Below the pieces are notes generated by a model that saw only the letters and a program-made list of their open reading frames with translations, was not told the origin of the DNA and ran no database searches. Made by a program: the position numbers and the translations under genes. This document shows, in pieces, positions 53,775 through 62,324 of a stretch of DNA of 64,000 nt. Position 1 is the first letter of the stretch, and each line of letters starts with the position of its first letter. Source of the DNA: Bacillota bacterium (lineage in GTDB: Bacteria; Bacillota; Clostridia; Lachnospirales; Lachnospiraceae); contig JAEZLZ010000078.1 in assembly GCA_023415055.1 (NCBI GenBank), positions 1 through 64,000 of the forward strand. Reading direction: 5' to 3'.

Positions 53775-55502
53775 ATGAAAATCAAGAATTTAGTAGGGGA
53801 CCGTTTTAAGGAAAGACCTGCAGATTGTGTCATTGACAGCCATGCCCTGATGGTACGAGGAGGGTATATGAAATACGTTGCTAATGGGATCTATTCCTCC
53901 TATCCTCCCCTCAAGCGAATCACAAAGAAGATCGAGCAAATCATACGGGAAGAGATGGACCGCATCGACGGGCAGGAGGTGTCCTTTCCCGTCGCTTTGC
54001 CCAGTTCTTTGTGGGAGGAATCCGGAAGATATGAAAGTGTCGGAGCAGAGCTTCTGCGATTTACGGATCGGAACGGAAGCTCGATGGTGTTGGGAATGAC
54101 CCATGAGGAGGCTGCCGTTTCGCTAGTACGAGAGTATGCACAAAGCTATGCCAAGTATCCCTTTATGATTTACCAGATCCAGACAAAGTTCCGAGATGAA
54201 GCACGTCCACGTGCTGGGTTGATTCGGGTACGAGAATTTACGATGAAGGATGCCTATTCCTTCCATACCTCCGAAGAAGACTTGGAGCTATACTATGAAA
54301 AATGCCATAAGGCTTATGAGCGTATCTTTGCCAGAGCAGGAATACCGGAGGTAGTTTCGGTTGCTTCTGATTCAGGTATGATGGGCGGCAATCTCTCCCA
54401 TGAATTCATGCTGCTCACTCCGGTTGGAGAAGATACCCTTGCAATTTGCTCCGAATGTGATTATAGGGCAAATATTGAAGCCGCAGAAAATATAGTGCAT
54501 AATTCTAACTCCTTACCAATGGACTCATTGAAGCTGGTACCTACACCGAATGCCTCCTCGATTGAAGAGGTTGCTGATTTCCTAAAGGTACCTGTCATGA
54601 ATACCTGTAAAGCAGTTGTATATCAGAAGGATCTGACCGGAGAATACGTTGCTGTATTTCTGAGGGGTGATATGGAAGTCAGCGAGGCTAAACTGACCAA
54701 TTATCTTGGTGATAATATTCATCCTGCATTACTCAATGAGGCTTCACCTCTGATTGCAGGTTTTATCGGCCCCTATCAACTTGATACAAAACAATGTAAC
54801 ATCTTATATGATCAGTCACTTTGTGGTATCGATAACCTGGTCTGCGGTGGAAATCAGATCGATCATCATTACATCGGTCTTCACATCCCGCGTGACATTG
54901 GCGAAGTCGAATATCTGGATTTATCAAAGATAACGGAAGGCGGTATCTGCCCCCATTGTGGTAAGCCTTCCATTACACTCTCCCGGGGGATCGAGGTCGG
55001 TAACATCTTTCAGTTAGGAACAAAGTATTCAAAAGCTATGAATATGCAATACCTTGACAGCAAGGGAGAACTTCATCATCCGATCATGGGTTGCTATGGT
55101 ATCGGTGTTGGTCGGCTTGCCGCCTCTGTCTGTGAGGCTCGTCATGATGAATATGGTCCAATTTGGCCGATTACCATCGCCCCTTGGCAGGTTCATCTGT
55201 GCTGTCTTCGTGTGGATGATGTCGATACAAAGGAATATGCGGATAAGCTATATGAGGAATTATTAAATGAACAGGTCGAAGTCATCTATGATGACCGGGA
55301 TATCCGAGCCGGCGCAATGTTCTCGGATGCAGACCTGCTAGGAGTTCCGATCCGCGTCATCGTCAGTCCCAGAAATCTTCAGGAGAATTGTGTAGAGTTG
55401 GTCACCAGGGATAAGACAATAAGCAGAAAGATCGAGAAAACTCAGACGATACCTGCGATCAAAGAATTGATACACAGTATGATTTTAGACTTAAACATGT
55501 AA
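53775..55502 (+). CDS. proS: prolyl-tRNA synthetase (bacterial type)
   Basis: A 575-residue class II synthetase of the bacterial type with an inserted editing domain. Motif 2 region FRDEARPRAGLIRVREFTMKD and motif 3 GCYGIGVGRLAA are intact. The YbaK-like insertion spans about residues 225-405, and an anticodon-binding domain ends the protein. AAGGAGG precedes the start. Regulated by the T-box upstream. Confidence 0.95.
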   Translation: MKIKNLVGDRFKERPADCVIDSHALMVRGGYMKYVANGIYSSYPPLKRITKKIEQIIREEMDRIDGQEVSFPVALPSSLWEESGRYESVGAELLRFTDRNGSSMVLGMTHEEAAVSLVREYAQSYAKYPFMIYQIQTKFRDEARPRAGLIRVREFTMKDAYSFHTSEEDLELYYEKCHKAYERIFARAGIPEVVSVASDSGMMGGNLSHEFMLLTPVGEDTLAICSECDYRANIEAAENIVHNSNSLPMDSLKLVPTPNASSIEEVADFLKVPVMNTCKAVVYQKDLTGEYVAVFLRGDMEVSEAKLTNYLGDNIHPALLNEASPLIAGFIGPYQLDTKQCNILYDQSLCGIDNLVCGGNQIDHHYIGLHIPRDIGEVEYLDLSKITEGGICPHCGKPSITLSRGIEVGNIFQLGTKYSKAMNMQYLDSKGELHHPIMGCYGIGVGRLAASVCEARHDEYGPIWPITIAPWQVHLCCLRVDDVDTKEYADKLYEELLNEQVEVIYDDRDIRAGAMFSDADLLGVPIRVIVSPRNLQENCVELVTRDKTISRKIEKTQTIPAIKELIHSMILDLNM

Positions 55503-55596
55503 TTCTATCTTTTTACTTCATAATGAAATAAAAAATGCTTTATTAGATATCCTTACTAATCAAAGAAAACCTTCCTCTTTACACATCAGGGATATA

Positions 55597-55655
55597 AAGA
55601 TGTGGGGCTGTTGCAAATAGATATACCTTAATATTACGACAGCCCCTTACATCTT
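55597..55655. terminator. bidirectional-type stem between convergent proS and pulA
   Basis: Stem aagatgt-ggggctgt / acagcccc-tt-acatctt, 15 bp with a two-base bulge, between convergent genes. Short T-rich flanks. The rest of the 308-bp gap (55503-55810) shows nothing else. Confidence 0.65.
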
Positions 55656-55810
55656 CTTTCTATATTTAATTTTTTTATAACTCAACCCTTTTCTCCAAGT
55701 ATAGCTTTGAGTCTGTGCTTCTCTACTGTTGCAATAAAAGCAATCGCTTTGCCTTCCACAATTAAGACCTAATACTCTGATTATATTTCTTGTCTGTTGC
55801 ATAGGTCTGC

Positions 55811-57871
55811 TTATTTATCCTCTTGTACTAAAACCAGTGCCGAAATCGGATCTACGATAATGTTTCCTCCCAGAATCGTCTCCAGTATCTCTGTTCCAGC
55901 CAGATTACCCTTAACATAGACGTTCCAGCTACCCTCCGGAATCGTAACCGATGCTCGGGTATGATTCGCATTGAATATGATGCAGATGGATTTGGCACTT
56001 TCATCATTCGGAGAGTGATTGATCGTATATCCTACTACATTGTCCGGAGTTTTCTCTAAGAAGGATAGACTTTTTTGCAGTTCCTTGGTTGTTGTCATTC
56101 TAAGAGCACTATGCTCCTTACGAAACGCAATTAATCCTTTATAATAATGATACACCTCAATATAGCGTTCCTTGTTATCCCATTTGATACTGTTTACAGA
56201 ATCCGGAGACCGAAAGCTGTTCTCATCAAAGACGGTGCCGGTTGCATCTAGCGGTTTGCTGCGAAGCAGCTCTTCTCCCGCCTGAAAGAAAGGTATTCCT
56301 TGAGAGGTAAGAACAATTGCCGCAGACAGCAGATTCATCTTAATTCTGTCCTCAACAGTGTCAGACGCATTGGAAGTTGCTATCTTATCCCAAAGGGTCA
56401 GATTATCATGAGCGGAAACATAGCTGATGGTCTGGGTCGGTGCCTTTGCCCATGCCTGATCAGAGTAATTTACCTTGGAATAGTCTATCTGGGGATGCTC
56501 GGTCGAAGCTACAATCCCAAATTTAATGCTCTCTTCCATTCCGGTCTGTCCGGTGACAAAGCCCTTCTCAAGCTCTTCAAATACACTACCCTTAATTCCA
56601 TCCCGGAGGTCATCACTAAAAGCAGCAATTCCGGTATCCAGTGCTGACATGTTTGCCTTCAATGCTCTCTTGCTCTCCGGCAGAGGGGAAGCACCTGCTG
56701 TCCACCCCTCACCGTAAATAAGAATGGTTGGATCCACCTGATTTAATGCTGTTCGGATTGCATTCATCGTTACCAGATCATGGATTCCCATTAAATCAAA
56801 ACGGAAGCCATCAATATGATACTCTTTGGCCCAATATACAACCGAATCCACGATGAATTTACGAACCATGGCGCGCTCGGAAGCAGTTTCATTACCACAG
56901 CCGGAAGCATCCGAGAATTGTCCTTCCTCCGTCATCCGATAATAATAACCGGGAACGATTTTATTTAAATTCGAATCTGTACTGAAGGTATGGTTATATA
57001 CTACATCCATGATAACACGAATTCCATTTTGATGAAGTGCCTGTACCATCCGTTTATACTCATTGATTCTGACTTCACCTTTCTGTGGGTTTCTGGAATA
57101 GGAGCCCTCCGGAACATTGTAATTCTCAGGGTCATATCCCCAGTTGAAATCATTATTGATTAAGGTTGCTTCATTAATACTGGCAAAATCGGAGGAAGGA
57201 AGAAGGTGTACATGAGTAATCCCCAAATCCTTCAAATGATCGATACCGGTCTTTACACCGGAAGCTGTAGTGGTACCTGTTTCGGTAAAGGCAAGATACT
57301 TACCCTTATTCTTCATTCCAGAGCTGTTATCTACCGAAAAGTCTCTAATATGAAGCTCATAAATTATAGCATCGGTAGGAACTGCAAACTCTGGTTTGAT
57401 CTCTGCTGAAAAACCGGCAGGATCCGTCGAAGCTAAATCAATTACCATTCCGCGTTCTCCATTCACTCCCACTGCTTTCGCATAAGGATCCACTGCTTCC
57501 TGCACAACACCGTCCACCGTTACGGTATAGGTATAATACACTTTATTCAAATTCCCTGCCTTTTCTGTATACCAGGTACCTTTCACATCACGGTTCATCG
57601 GTATGTTTTGCACCATATTGTCGCCGGTGCCATTTTCATAAAGATTTAGAATCACATTACTTGCTGTCGGTGCCCATATCCGAAACATCGTTTTTTCTAT
57701 CGACCATATGGCTCCAAGATCCGCCCCATCATAATAAAAATCATCTTCAAAATCCCTAGTTAAGAATAGCTTCACTTTATCTCTCATCCTCTCCATAACC
57801 GATTTTCTCATCATCTTGCACGACAAAGATATCAACTGTATCATCACATAAAACTCGCCTGTTCCCTTCAC
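55811..57871 (-). CDS. pulA: type I pullulanase (GH13)
   Basis: A debranching enzyme of up to 686 residues cutting alpha-1,6 links in pullulan, amylopectin or glycogen. An N-terminal CBM48-like domain (FRIWAPTASNVILNLY) precedes the GH13 barrel. DVVYNHTF, GFRFDLMG (nucleophile Asp), YGEGW (acid Glu) and SAHDNLTLWD (transition-state Asp) are all present, as is the type I signature NWGYDP. It lacks a signal peptide, so it likely acts inside the cell on glycogen or imported dextrins. The GTG start at 57871 is uncertain; Met residues near 57844, 57814 or 57781 would give the more usual N-terminus. Confidence 0.9.
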   Translation of the reverse strand: MKGTGEFYVMIQLISLSCKMMRKSVMERMRDKVKLFLTRDFEDDFYYDGADLGAIWSIEKTMFRIWAPTASNVILNLYENGTGDNMVQNIPMNRDVKGTWYTEKAGNLNKVYYTYTVTVDGVVQEAVDPYAKAVGVNGERGMVIDLASTDPAGFSAEIKPEFAVPTDAIIYELHIRDFSVDNSSGMKNKGKYLAFTETGTTTASGVKTGIDHLKDLGITHVHLLPSSDFASINEATLINNDFNWGYDPENYNVPEGSYSRNPQKGEVRINEYKRMVQALHQNGIRVIMDVVYNHTFSTDSNLNKIVPGYYYRMTEEGQFSDASGCGNETASERAMVRKFIVDSVVYWAKEYHIDGFRFDLMGIHDLVTMNAIRTALNQVDPTILIYGEGWTAGASPLPESKRALKANMSALDTGIAAFSDDLRDGIKGSVFEELEKGFVTGQTGMEESIKFGIVASTEHPQIDYSKVNYSDQAWAKAPTQTISYVSAHDNLTLWDKIATSNASDTVEDRIKMNLLSAAIVLTSQGIPFFQAGEELLRSKPLDATGTVFDENSFRSPDSVNSIKWDNKERYIEVYHYYKGLIAFRKEHSALRMTTTKELQKSLSFLEKTPDNVVGYTINHSPNDESAKSICIIFNANHTRASVTIPEGSWNVYVKGNLAGTEILETILGGNIIVDPISALVLVQEDK

Positions 57872-57982
57872 AGTTCAGTACAGGTTCAGTTACAATTAAT
57901 AATATTCTAACACAGAGAGTGTGGGAAGGAAAGAATACTTTCGAAATTTTTCGAATACATTCTTTCCTAATACATTTTTCTT

Positions 57983-59230
57983 CTACTCAACCAATGATAC
58001 AAATTTGATTCTTACAAATTTTTTCTTCCCGATTCTCATAACAAGCTGTTCTTCTGAAAAGGTCTCCTCTACGCTTTCCAGCTTTCTCATATTCACTTGA
58101 ACGCCACCCTGCTTTACAAGACGTCGAAACTCACTACCGGAGGGAATGATTCCATGACGGAGAAGGACCGGAATAATCTCAGCCAGGGAATTGCGGTCAG
58201 ATGCCACGCTGATCTCCGGCATATTCTCGGGAAGCTCACCGCGTTGGAATACCGTATGAAAATACTCCTGAGCCTTTTTCACATCTTCCTCGGTATGATA
58301 TAAGCCTGTTATGATAGTTGCAAGCTCCAGCTTTATATCTCTCGGGTTCCGGCCCGACTCCATCTGTATCCGAAGCTCATCTATCCGGTCCGGATGTTCA
58401 TCCGTTGCCAGTTCGAAGAAGCGAAGAATCAGATGGTCCGGAAGCTCCATAACCTTTTTGAACATTATCTCTGCCGGTTCAAATATACCAATATAATTCC
58501 CAAGGCTTTTACTCATCTTCTCCACTCCGTCGAGGCCTTCCAGTATCGGCATGAATAAGGCGATCTGTCGTTCCATTCCCATACTGCCCTGCAGATTTCT
58601 GCCCATCAGAATGTTAAAGGTCTGATCCGTCCCACCTAGCTCGATATCTGCTTTTATCTCAACCGAATCGTAGGCCTGCATCAGCGGATAGAAGAATTCA
58701 TGTAAGCCAATCGCCTCACTCTTTCGAAAGCGTCCCTGAAAATCATCCCGTTCGAGTAATCTTGCTACGGTAGTGCTGGAGGCTAACTGGATAACCTCTT
58801 CAAAATTCAGCTTGGACAGCCATTCGCTGTTAAATCTTACTGTTGTTTTTTCCGGGTCAATGATCTTAAAGATCTGGTCAGTATACGTCTTGGCATTCTT
58901 TCTTACCTCCTCATTGCTTAAGGGTTTTCTGGTTTTGGATTTACCCGTGGGATCTCCGATCTTCCCTGTAAAATCACCGATAATTATGACAGCGTGATGA
59001 CCGAGTTCTTGCAGCTGCCTAATTTTTCGAAGTACTACTGTATGACCAAGATGTATATCCGGTGCACTCGGATCCAGCCCCAGCTTAATGATTAACGGTT
59101 TTTTCTTCACCAATGAGGTAATCAGCTTTTCTCTCAGTTCCTCTTCCGAGATCAGCTCGGCTGCTCCCTTTTTGATTATTCTGAGCTGTTCCTCAACTAT
59201 TCTCTGTTCTTCCTTATTGATTGTTCTCAT
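57983..59230 (-). CDS. tyrS: tyrosyl-tRNA synthetase (TyrZ-type)
   Basis: A 415-residue class I synthetase. The HIGH motif is HLGH in GLDPSAPDIHLGHTVV, and KMSKS is intact in VEKMSKSLGN. A C-terminal S4 RNA-binding domain (about 350-410) completes it. The sequence around HLGH fits the TyrZ rather than the TyrS branch. AAAGGGGA precedes the start. It is controlled by a tyrosine T-box. Confidence 0.95.
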   Translation of the reverse strand: MRTINKEEQRIVEEQLRIIKKGAAELISEEELREKLITSLVKKKPLIIKLGLDPSAPDIHLGHTVVLRKIRQLQELGHHAVIIIGDFTGKIGDPTGKSKTRKPLSNEEVRKNAKTYTDQIFKIIDPEKTTVRFNSEWLSKLNFEEVIQLASSTTVARLLERDDFQGRFRKSEAIGLHEFFYPLMQAYDSVEIKADIELGGTDQTFNILMGRNLQGSMGMERQIALFMPILEGLDGVEKMSKSLGNYIGIFEPAEIMFKKVMELPDHLILRFFELATDEHPDRIDELRIQMESGRNPRDIKLELATIITGLYHTEEDVKKAQEYFHTVFQRGELPENMPEISVASDRNSLAEIIPVLLRHGIIPSGSEFRRLVKQGGVQVNMRKLESVEETFSEEQLVMRIGKKKFVRIKFVSLVE

Positions 59231-59355
59231 AATGAATCCCCTTTCCGTTTTAAAAATGATACACTCTTACTCGGGAGATTTCTTCTCCCTTCATCGTTAT
59301 AGAATCATCCGATAGAAATACGTTTCATAAGTTTACAGGTGGGAAAAAGCGCATA

Positions 59356-59675
59356 AAAAAACCCGCTCCTCTAATTGCTTAGAGGGCGGGATTACTCACG
59401 CGGTACCACCTCATATTTATCAGCTACTTCCATAGCCAACCTCTTTGAGTACGTCAAAGTCAGAATTACGAATAATTAATAGCTCTGATTATACTCTAGC
59501 ACGATAACGGATGCAGGGGACCGTCAGCAGCCTACTTAGATTTCTCTGTTCGGTGTGATGCTCAAAGATGTATTCAGAATGTGCTTTCTTGCCCCTCTCA
59601 TCGACCGGTTGCTTTCTGTTAGACAGCTTCATTCTTACTCTTTCTTATCAACGCTTTTTCTATAATTTAATGATT
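59356..59675 (-). promoter_or_regulatory. tyrosine T-box leader with terminator
   Basis: Minus-strand leader with specifier context GAATACATC, giving UAC for tyrosine (59570-59572), the same context as the proline T-box upstream of proS. The T-box AGGTGGTACCGCG is at about 59400-59412. The terminator stem cccgccctcta / tagaggagcggg lies at 59362-59391 followed by a T-run. Uncharged tRNA(Tyr) would promote read-through into tyrS. Confidence 0.92.
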
Positions 59676-59682
59676 AATCGCA

Positions 59683-59711
59683 AGTATAATGATTTCAAGT
59701 GCTATTGTCAA
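59683..59711 (-). promoter_or_regulatory. sigma-A promoter of the tyrS T-box transcript
   Basis: Minus-strand TTGACA, 17-bp spacer, TATACT, a few bases before the T-box leader. Confidence 0.75.
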
Positions 59712-59969
59712 GAAGATTTTCATATATTTTTTGAGAAGTATTTTTAAGAATTGAGAATATTTTAGATTTTAGGTAATATTTTCAATCAATTCTTGCTACT
59801 ATTCTTTAGATATGCTACAATCTCTTCCAACACAATACACTTTACATGTTTTGGTAAATATTCATTACGATACAAATGGACAGTATATTGATTAATTAGA
59901 ATGTTCTGTGAGGCGAGAGGGTAAAACTTTTCTCGCATAAAGTATGCAGACAGGGAAAGGATGGTTATT

Positions 59970-60413
59970 ATGAGTAAGGCAGAAAATGCAGTACAAAGTT
60001 TTCAAAATGGTTTTAACTGTTCCCAGGCAATCTTTTCAACTTATTGTGAGGAGTTTGGCTTAGATACAACGAGTGCTTTGAAGATCGCCTGTCCCTTCGG
60101 TAGCGGAATGGCAAGGACAGCAAAAATATGCGGCGCCGTATCCGGTGCTTATATGTTGATTGGTCTGAAGCACGGGAAGTGTCTTCCGGAAGATAATGAT
60201 GCAAAAGAAACATGTTTTCGTTTATCGAAGGAATTCACGGATCGGTTTGATGAAATTCACGGTTCCATCAACTGCAGCGACTTACTTAAGAATGATCTGA
60301 GTACTGAAGAAGGTCTGCAATACATAAAGGAGAACGGGCTTTGGGATAAGCTTTGTCCCATATTCATCCGGGATGCTGCCGTGATTCTCGAGGATCTTCT
60401 CTGCCTTGAGTAG
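59970..60413 (+). CDS. C-GCAxxG-C-C family redox protein
   Basis: A 147-residue protein of the C_GCAxxG_C_C family. Cys residues occur in FNCSQAIF, TYCEEFG, IACPFGSG, KICGAVSGAY, the late INCSDLL and KLCPIF. The family is common in anaerobes and thought to bind metal or act in redox, but its role is unproven. The ATG at 59970 is used because AAAGG is nine bases upstream; an ATG at 59961 abuts that site. Confidence 0.8.
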   Translation: MSKAENAVQSFQNGFNCSQAIFSTYCEEFGLDTTSALKIACPFGSGMARTAKICGAVSGAYMLIGLKHGKCLPEDNDAKETCFRLSKEFTDRFDEIHGSINCSDLLKNDLSTEEGLQYIKENGLWDKLCPIFIRDAAVILEDLLCLE

Positions 60414-60492
60414 ACCGTATTTCCAACTAAGGCCAATATACTGGGCATAGTTTTGCTGATTACCGCTGTGCCTAGTTCTATCATTCTGTTCT

Positions 60493-62280
60493 TTATTCAA
60501 ACTGAGACAGGTAAAGCTTATGGTAGAAGCCCTTCTTCTCCATCAGCTCCCTATGTGTACCCTGCTCTACGATATTTCCCTGGTCTACTACCAGTATGTT
60601 ATCCGCACCTTGGATGGTAGATAATCGGTGGGCAATAACGAAGCAGGTCTTATTCTCCATCAGCTTTCGCATTGCCTTCTGTATCTTTATCTCGGTTCTG
60701 GTATCAACATTGGAGGTAGCTTCATCCAGAATCAACATTTTTGCATCTAGCAGCATCGCACGAGCGATGGTCAGCAGCTGCTTCTGCCCCTTGGATATAT
60801 TCATACCGTCTTCATTGATGATGGTATGATAGCCCTGGGGTAGACGATTAATATAGGAATGCATCCCTGCCATTTTTGCAGCCCATACCACCTCTTCCAT
60901 GGTAGCATTCTCTTTCCCGTAGGCAATATTCTCAAAGATCGTTCCCGAGAACAGCCAGGTATCCTGAAGTACCATGGCATAGGCTTTACGCAGGCTTTTT
61001 CTGGTCAGGTCCATGATTTCATTCTCATCAACCTTAATATTGCCCTCCCAAACATCATAAAAGCGCATCAAAAGATTGATAATCGTTGTCTTACCGGCGC
61101 CGGTTGGACCTACAATTGCTGTCAGGCTGCCCGGACAAGCATGTAGGAACAGCTTTTTTATGATTGCCCGTTCCGGTAGATATCCAAAGGTGACATCCCT
61201 GATCTCGACATCTCCCTTCACATCCTTAAGCTCTTGTGCATTCGGGCTGTCTTTCGGCTCCGGAGCTTCATCCATCAGTTTGAATACCCTCTCTGCTGCA
61301 GCCAATGCTGATTGAAGCTCACTGATGATGTTTGCTACCTCATTGATCGGACCGGAGAATTTTCTGCTGTATTGTACAAAGGAGGATATATTGCCAAGGG
61401 TCATCTGACCAAGCAGATACAGTATGGCTCCAAAGACGGTAATCAGAGATAAGGACAGATTATTGATAAAGTTCACAGTCGGTCCTGTGATGCTTCCATA
61501 GTATTCCGAATCGTAATAGGCATCCACCGTCTCCGTATTTAACCGGTCAAAACGCTCAATCACCGATTTTTCTGCCGCATAAGCTTTAATCGTCTTCTGT
61601 CCAGACACCATCTCCTCAACAAAGCCGTTGAGTTCGCCAAGCTTTGCAGAACGTTTACGAAATAGCGGTCGCACCTTCTTCGCCATATATCTTGTGTATA
61701 GAATGGATAAGGGTATCGTCGCCAACACCACAAGTACCAGCCTCGGTGAGATGAATAACATCATAACAAAGGAACCGATTACTGTGATTACACTGGCGCA
61801 GACCTGAATCACATCGGTGGAAAGGGAGGTGTTCACAGTATCAATATCATAGGAAATCCGACTAATGACATCTCCTGCCTGAGTTCGGTCAAAGAATCCC
61901 ACCGGCAGCTCCGTCAACCTTGAGAACACATCCTCTCTCATCTTGCGGATAATACGCTGACTTAAATGCAGCATCAGAACTGATAAAAGGTAGGACAAAG
62001 CGGAGGATGCTACATAGAAAGCAATCATCCATCCGGCGTAATAGAATACCTTTTGAAATACAACCAGCCCTTTTCCCGGCTGGATTGCATCAATTGCATA
62101 GCCTGAAAGCATCGGTCCGACCAGCCCCAGTATATTGCTGATGATGGTGAGCCCGATTGCGGCTGTAAGCATCCATCTATAATGACAGACATAGTTCCAG
62201 AGACGTCTGATCACATATCCCGTATCCTTCGGTCTATCTGTTTTCTCACTAGTTTGTGGTTTTCCTCCGCTTTGAGCCAT
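60493..62280 (-). CDS. ABC exporter half-transporter, degenerate signature
   Basis: A 595-residue multidrug-type exporter half: six membrane segments (about 35-320) and an ATPase domain. Walker A GPTGAGKTT, signature NISKGQKQ in place of LSGGQ, Walker B MLILDEATSNVD with the catalytic Glu present, and switch His in IAHRLS. It pairs with the upstream gene product. In heterodimeric exporters the altered signature belongs to the non-hydrolysing site. The ATG at 62280 follows GGAGGAAGCT. The substrate is unknown. Confidence 0.9.
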   Translation of the reverse strand: MAQSGGKPQTSEKTDRPKDTGYVIRRLWNYVCHYRWMLTAAIGLTIISNILGLVGPMLSGYAIDAIQPGKGLVVFQKVFYYAGWMIAFYVASSALSYLLSVLMLHLSQRIIRKMREDVFSRLTELPVGFFDRTQAGDVISRISYDIDTVNTSLSTDVIQVCASVITVIGSFVMMLFISPRLVLVVLATIPLSILYTRYMAKKVRPLFRKRSAKLGELNGFVEEMVSGQKTIKAYAAEKSVIERFDRLNTETVDAYYDSEYYGSITGPTVNFINNLSLSLITVFGAILYLLGQMTLGNISSFVQYSRKFSGPINEVANIISELQSALAAAERVFKLMDEAPEPKDSPNAQELKDVKGDVEIRDVTFGYLPERAIIKKLFLHACPGSLTAIVGPTGAGKTTIINLLMRFYDVWEGNIKVDENEIMDLTRKSLRKAYAMVLQDTWLFSGTIFENIAYGKENATMEEVVWAAKMAGMHSYINRLPQGYHTIINEDGMNISKGQKQLLTIARAMLLDAKMLILDEATSNVDTRTEIKIQKAMRKLMENKTCFVIAHRLSTIQGADNILVVDQGNIVEQGTHRELMEKKGFYHKLYLSQFE

Positions 62281-62324
62281 AGCTTCCTCCATTTCTTAAC
62301 ACAAAAGGATTTTATATATTCATG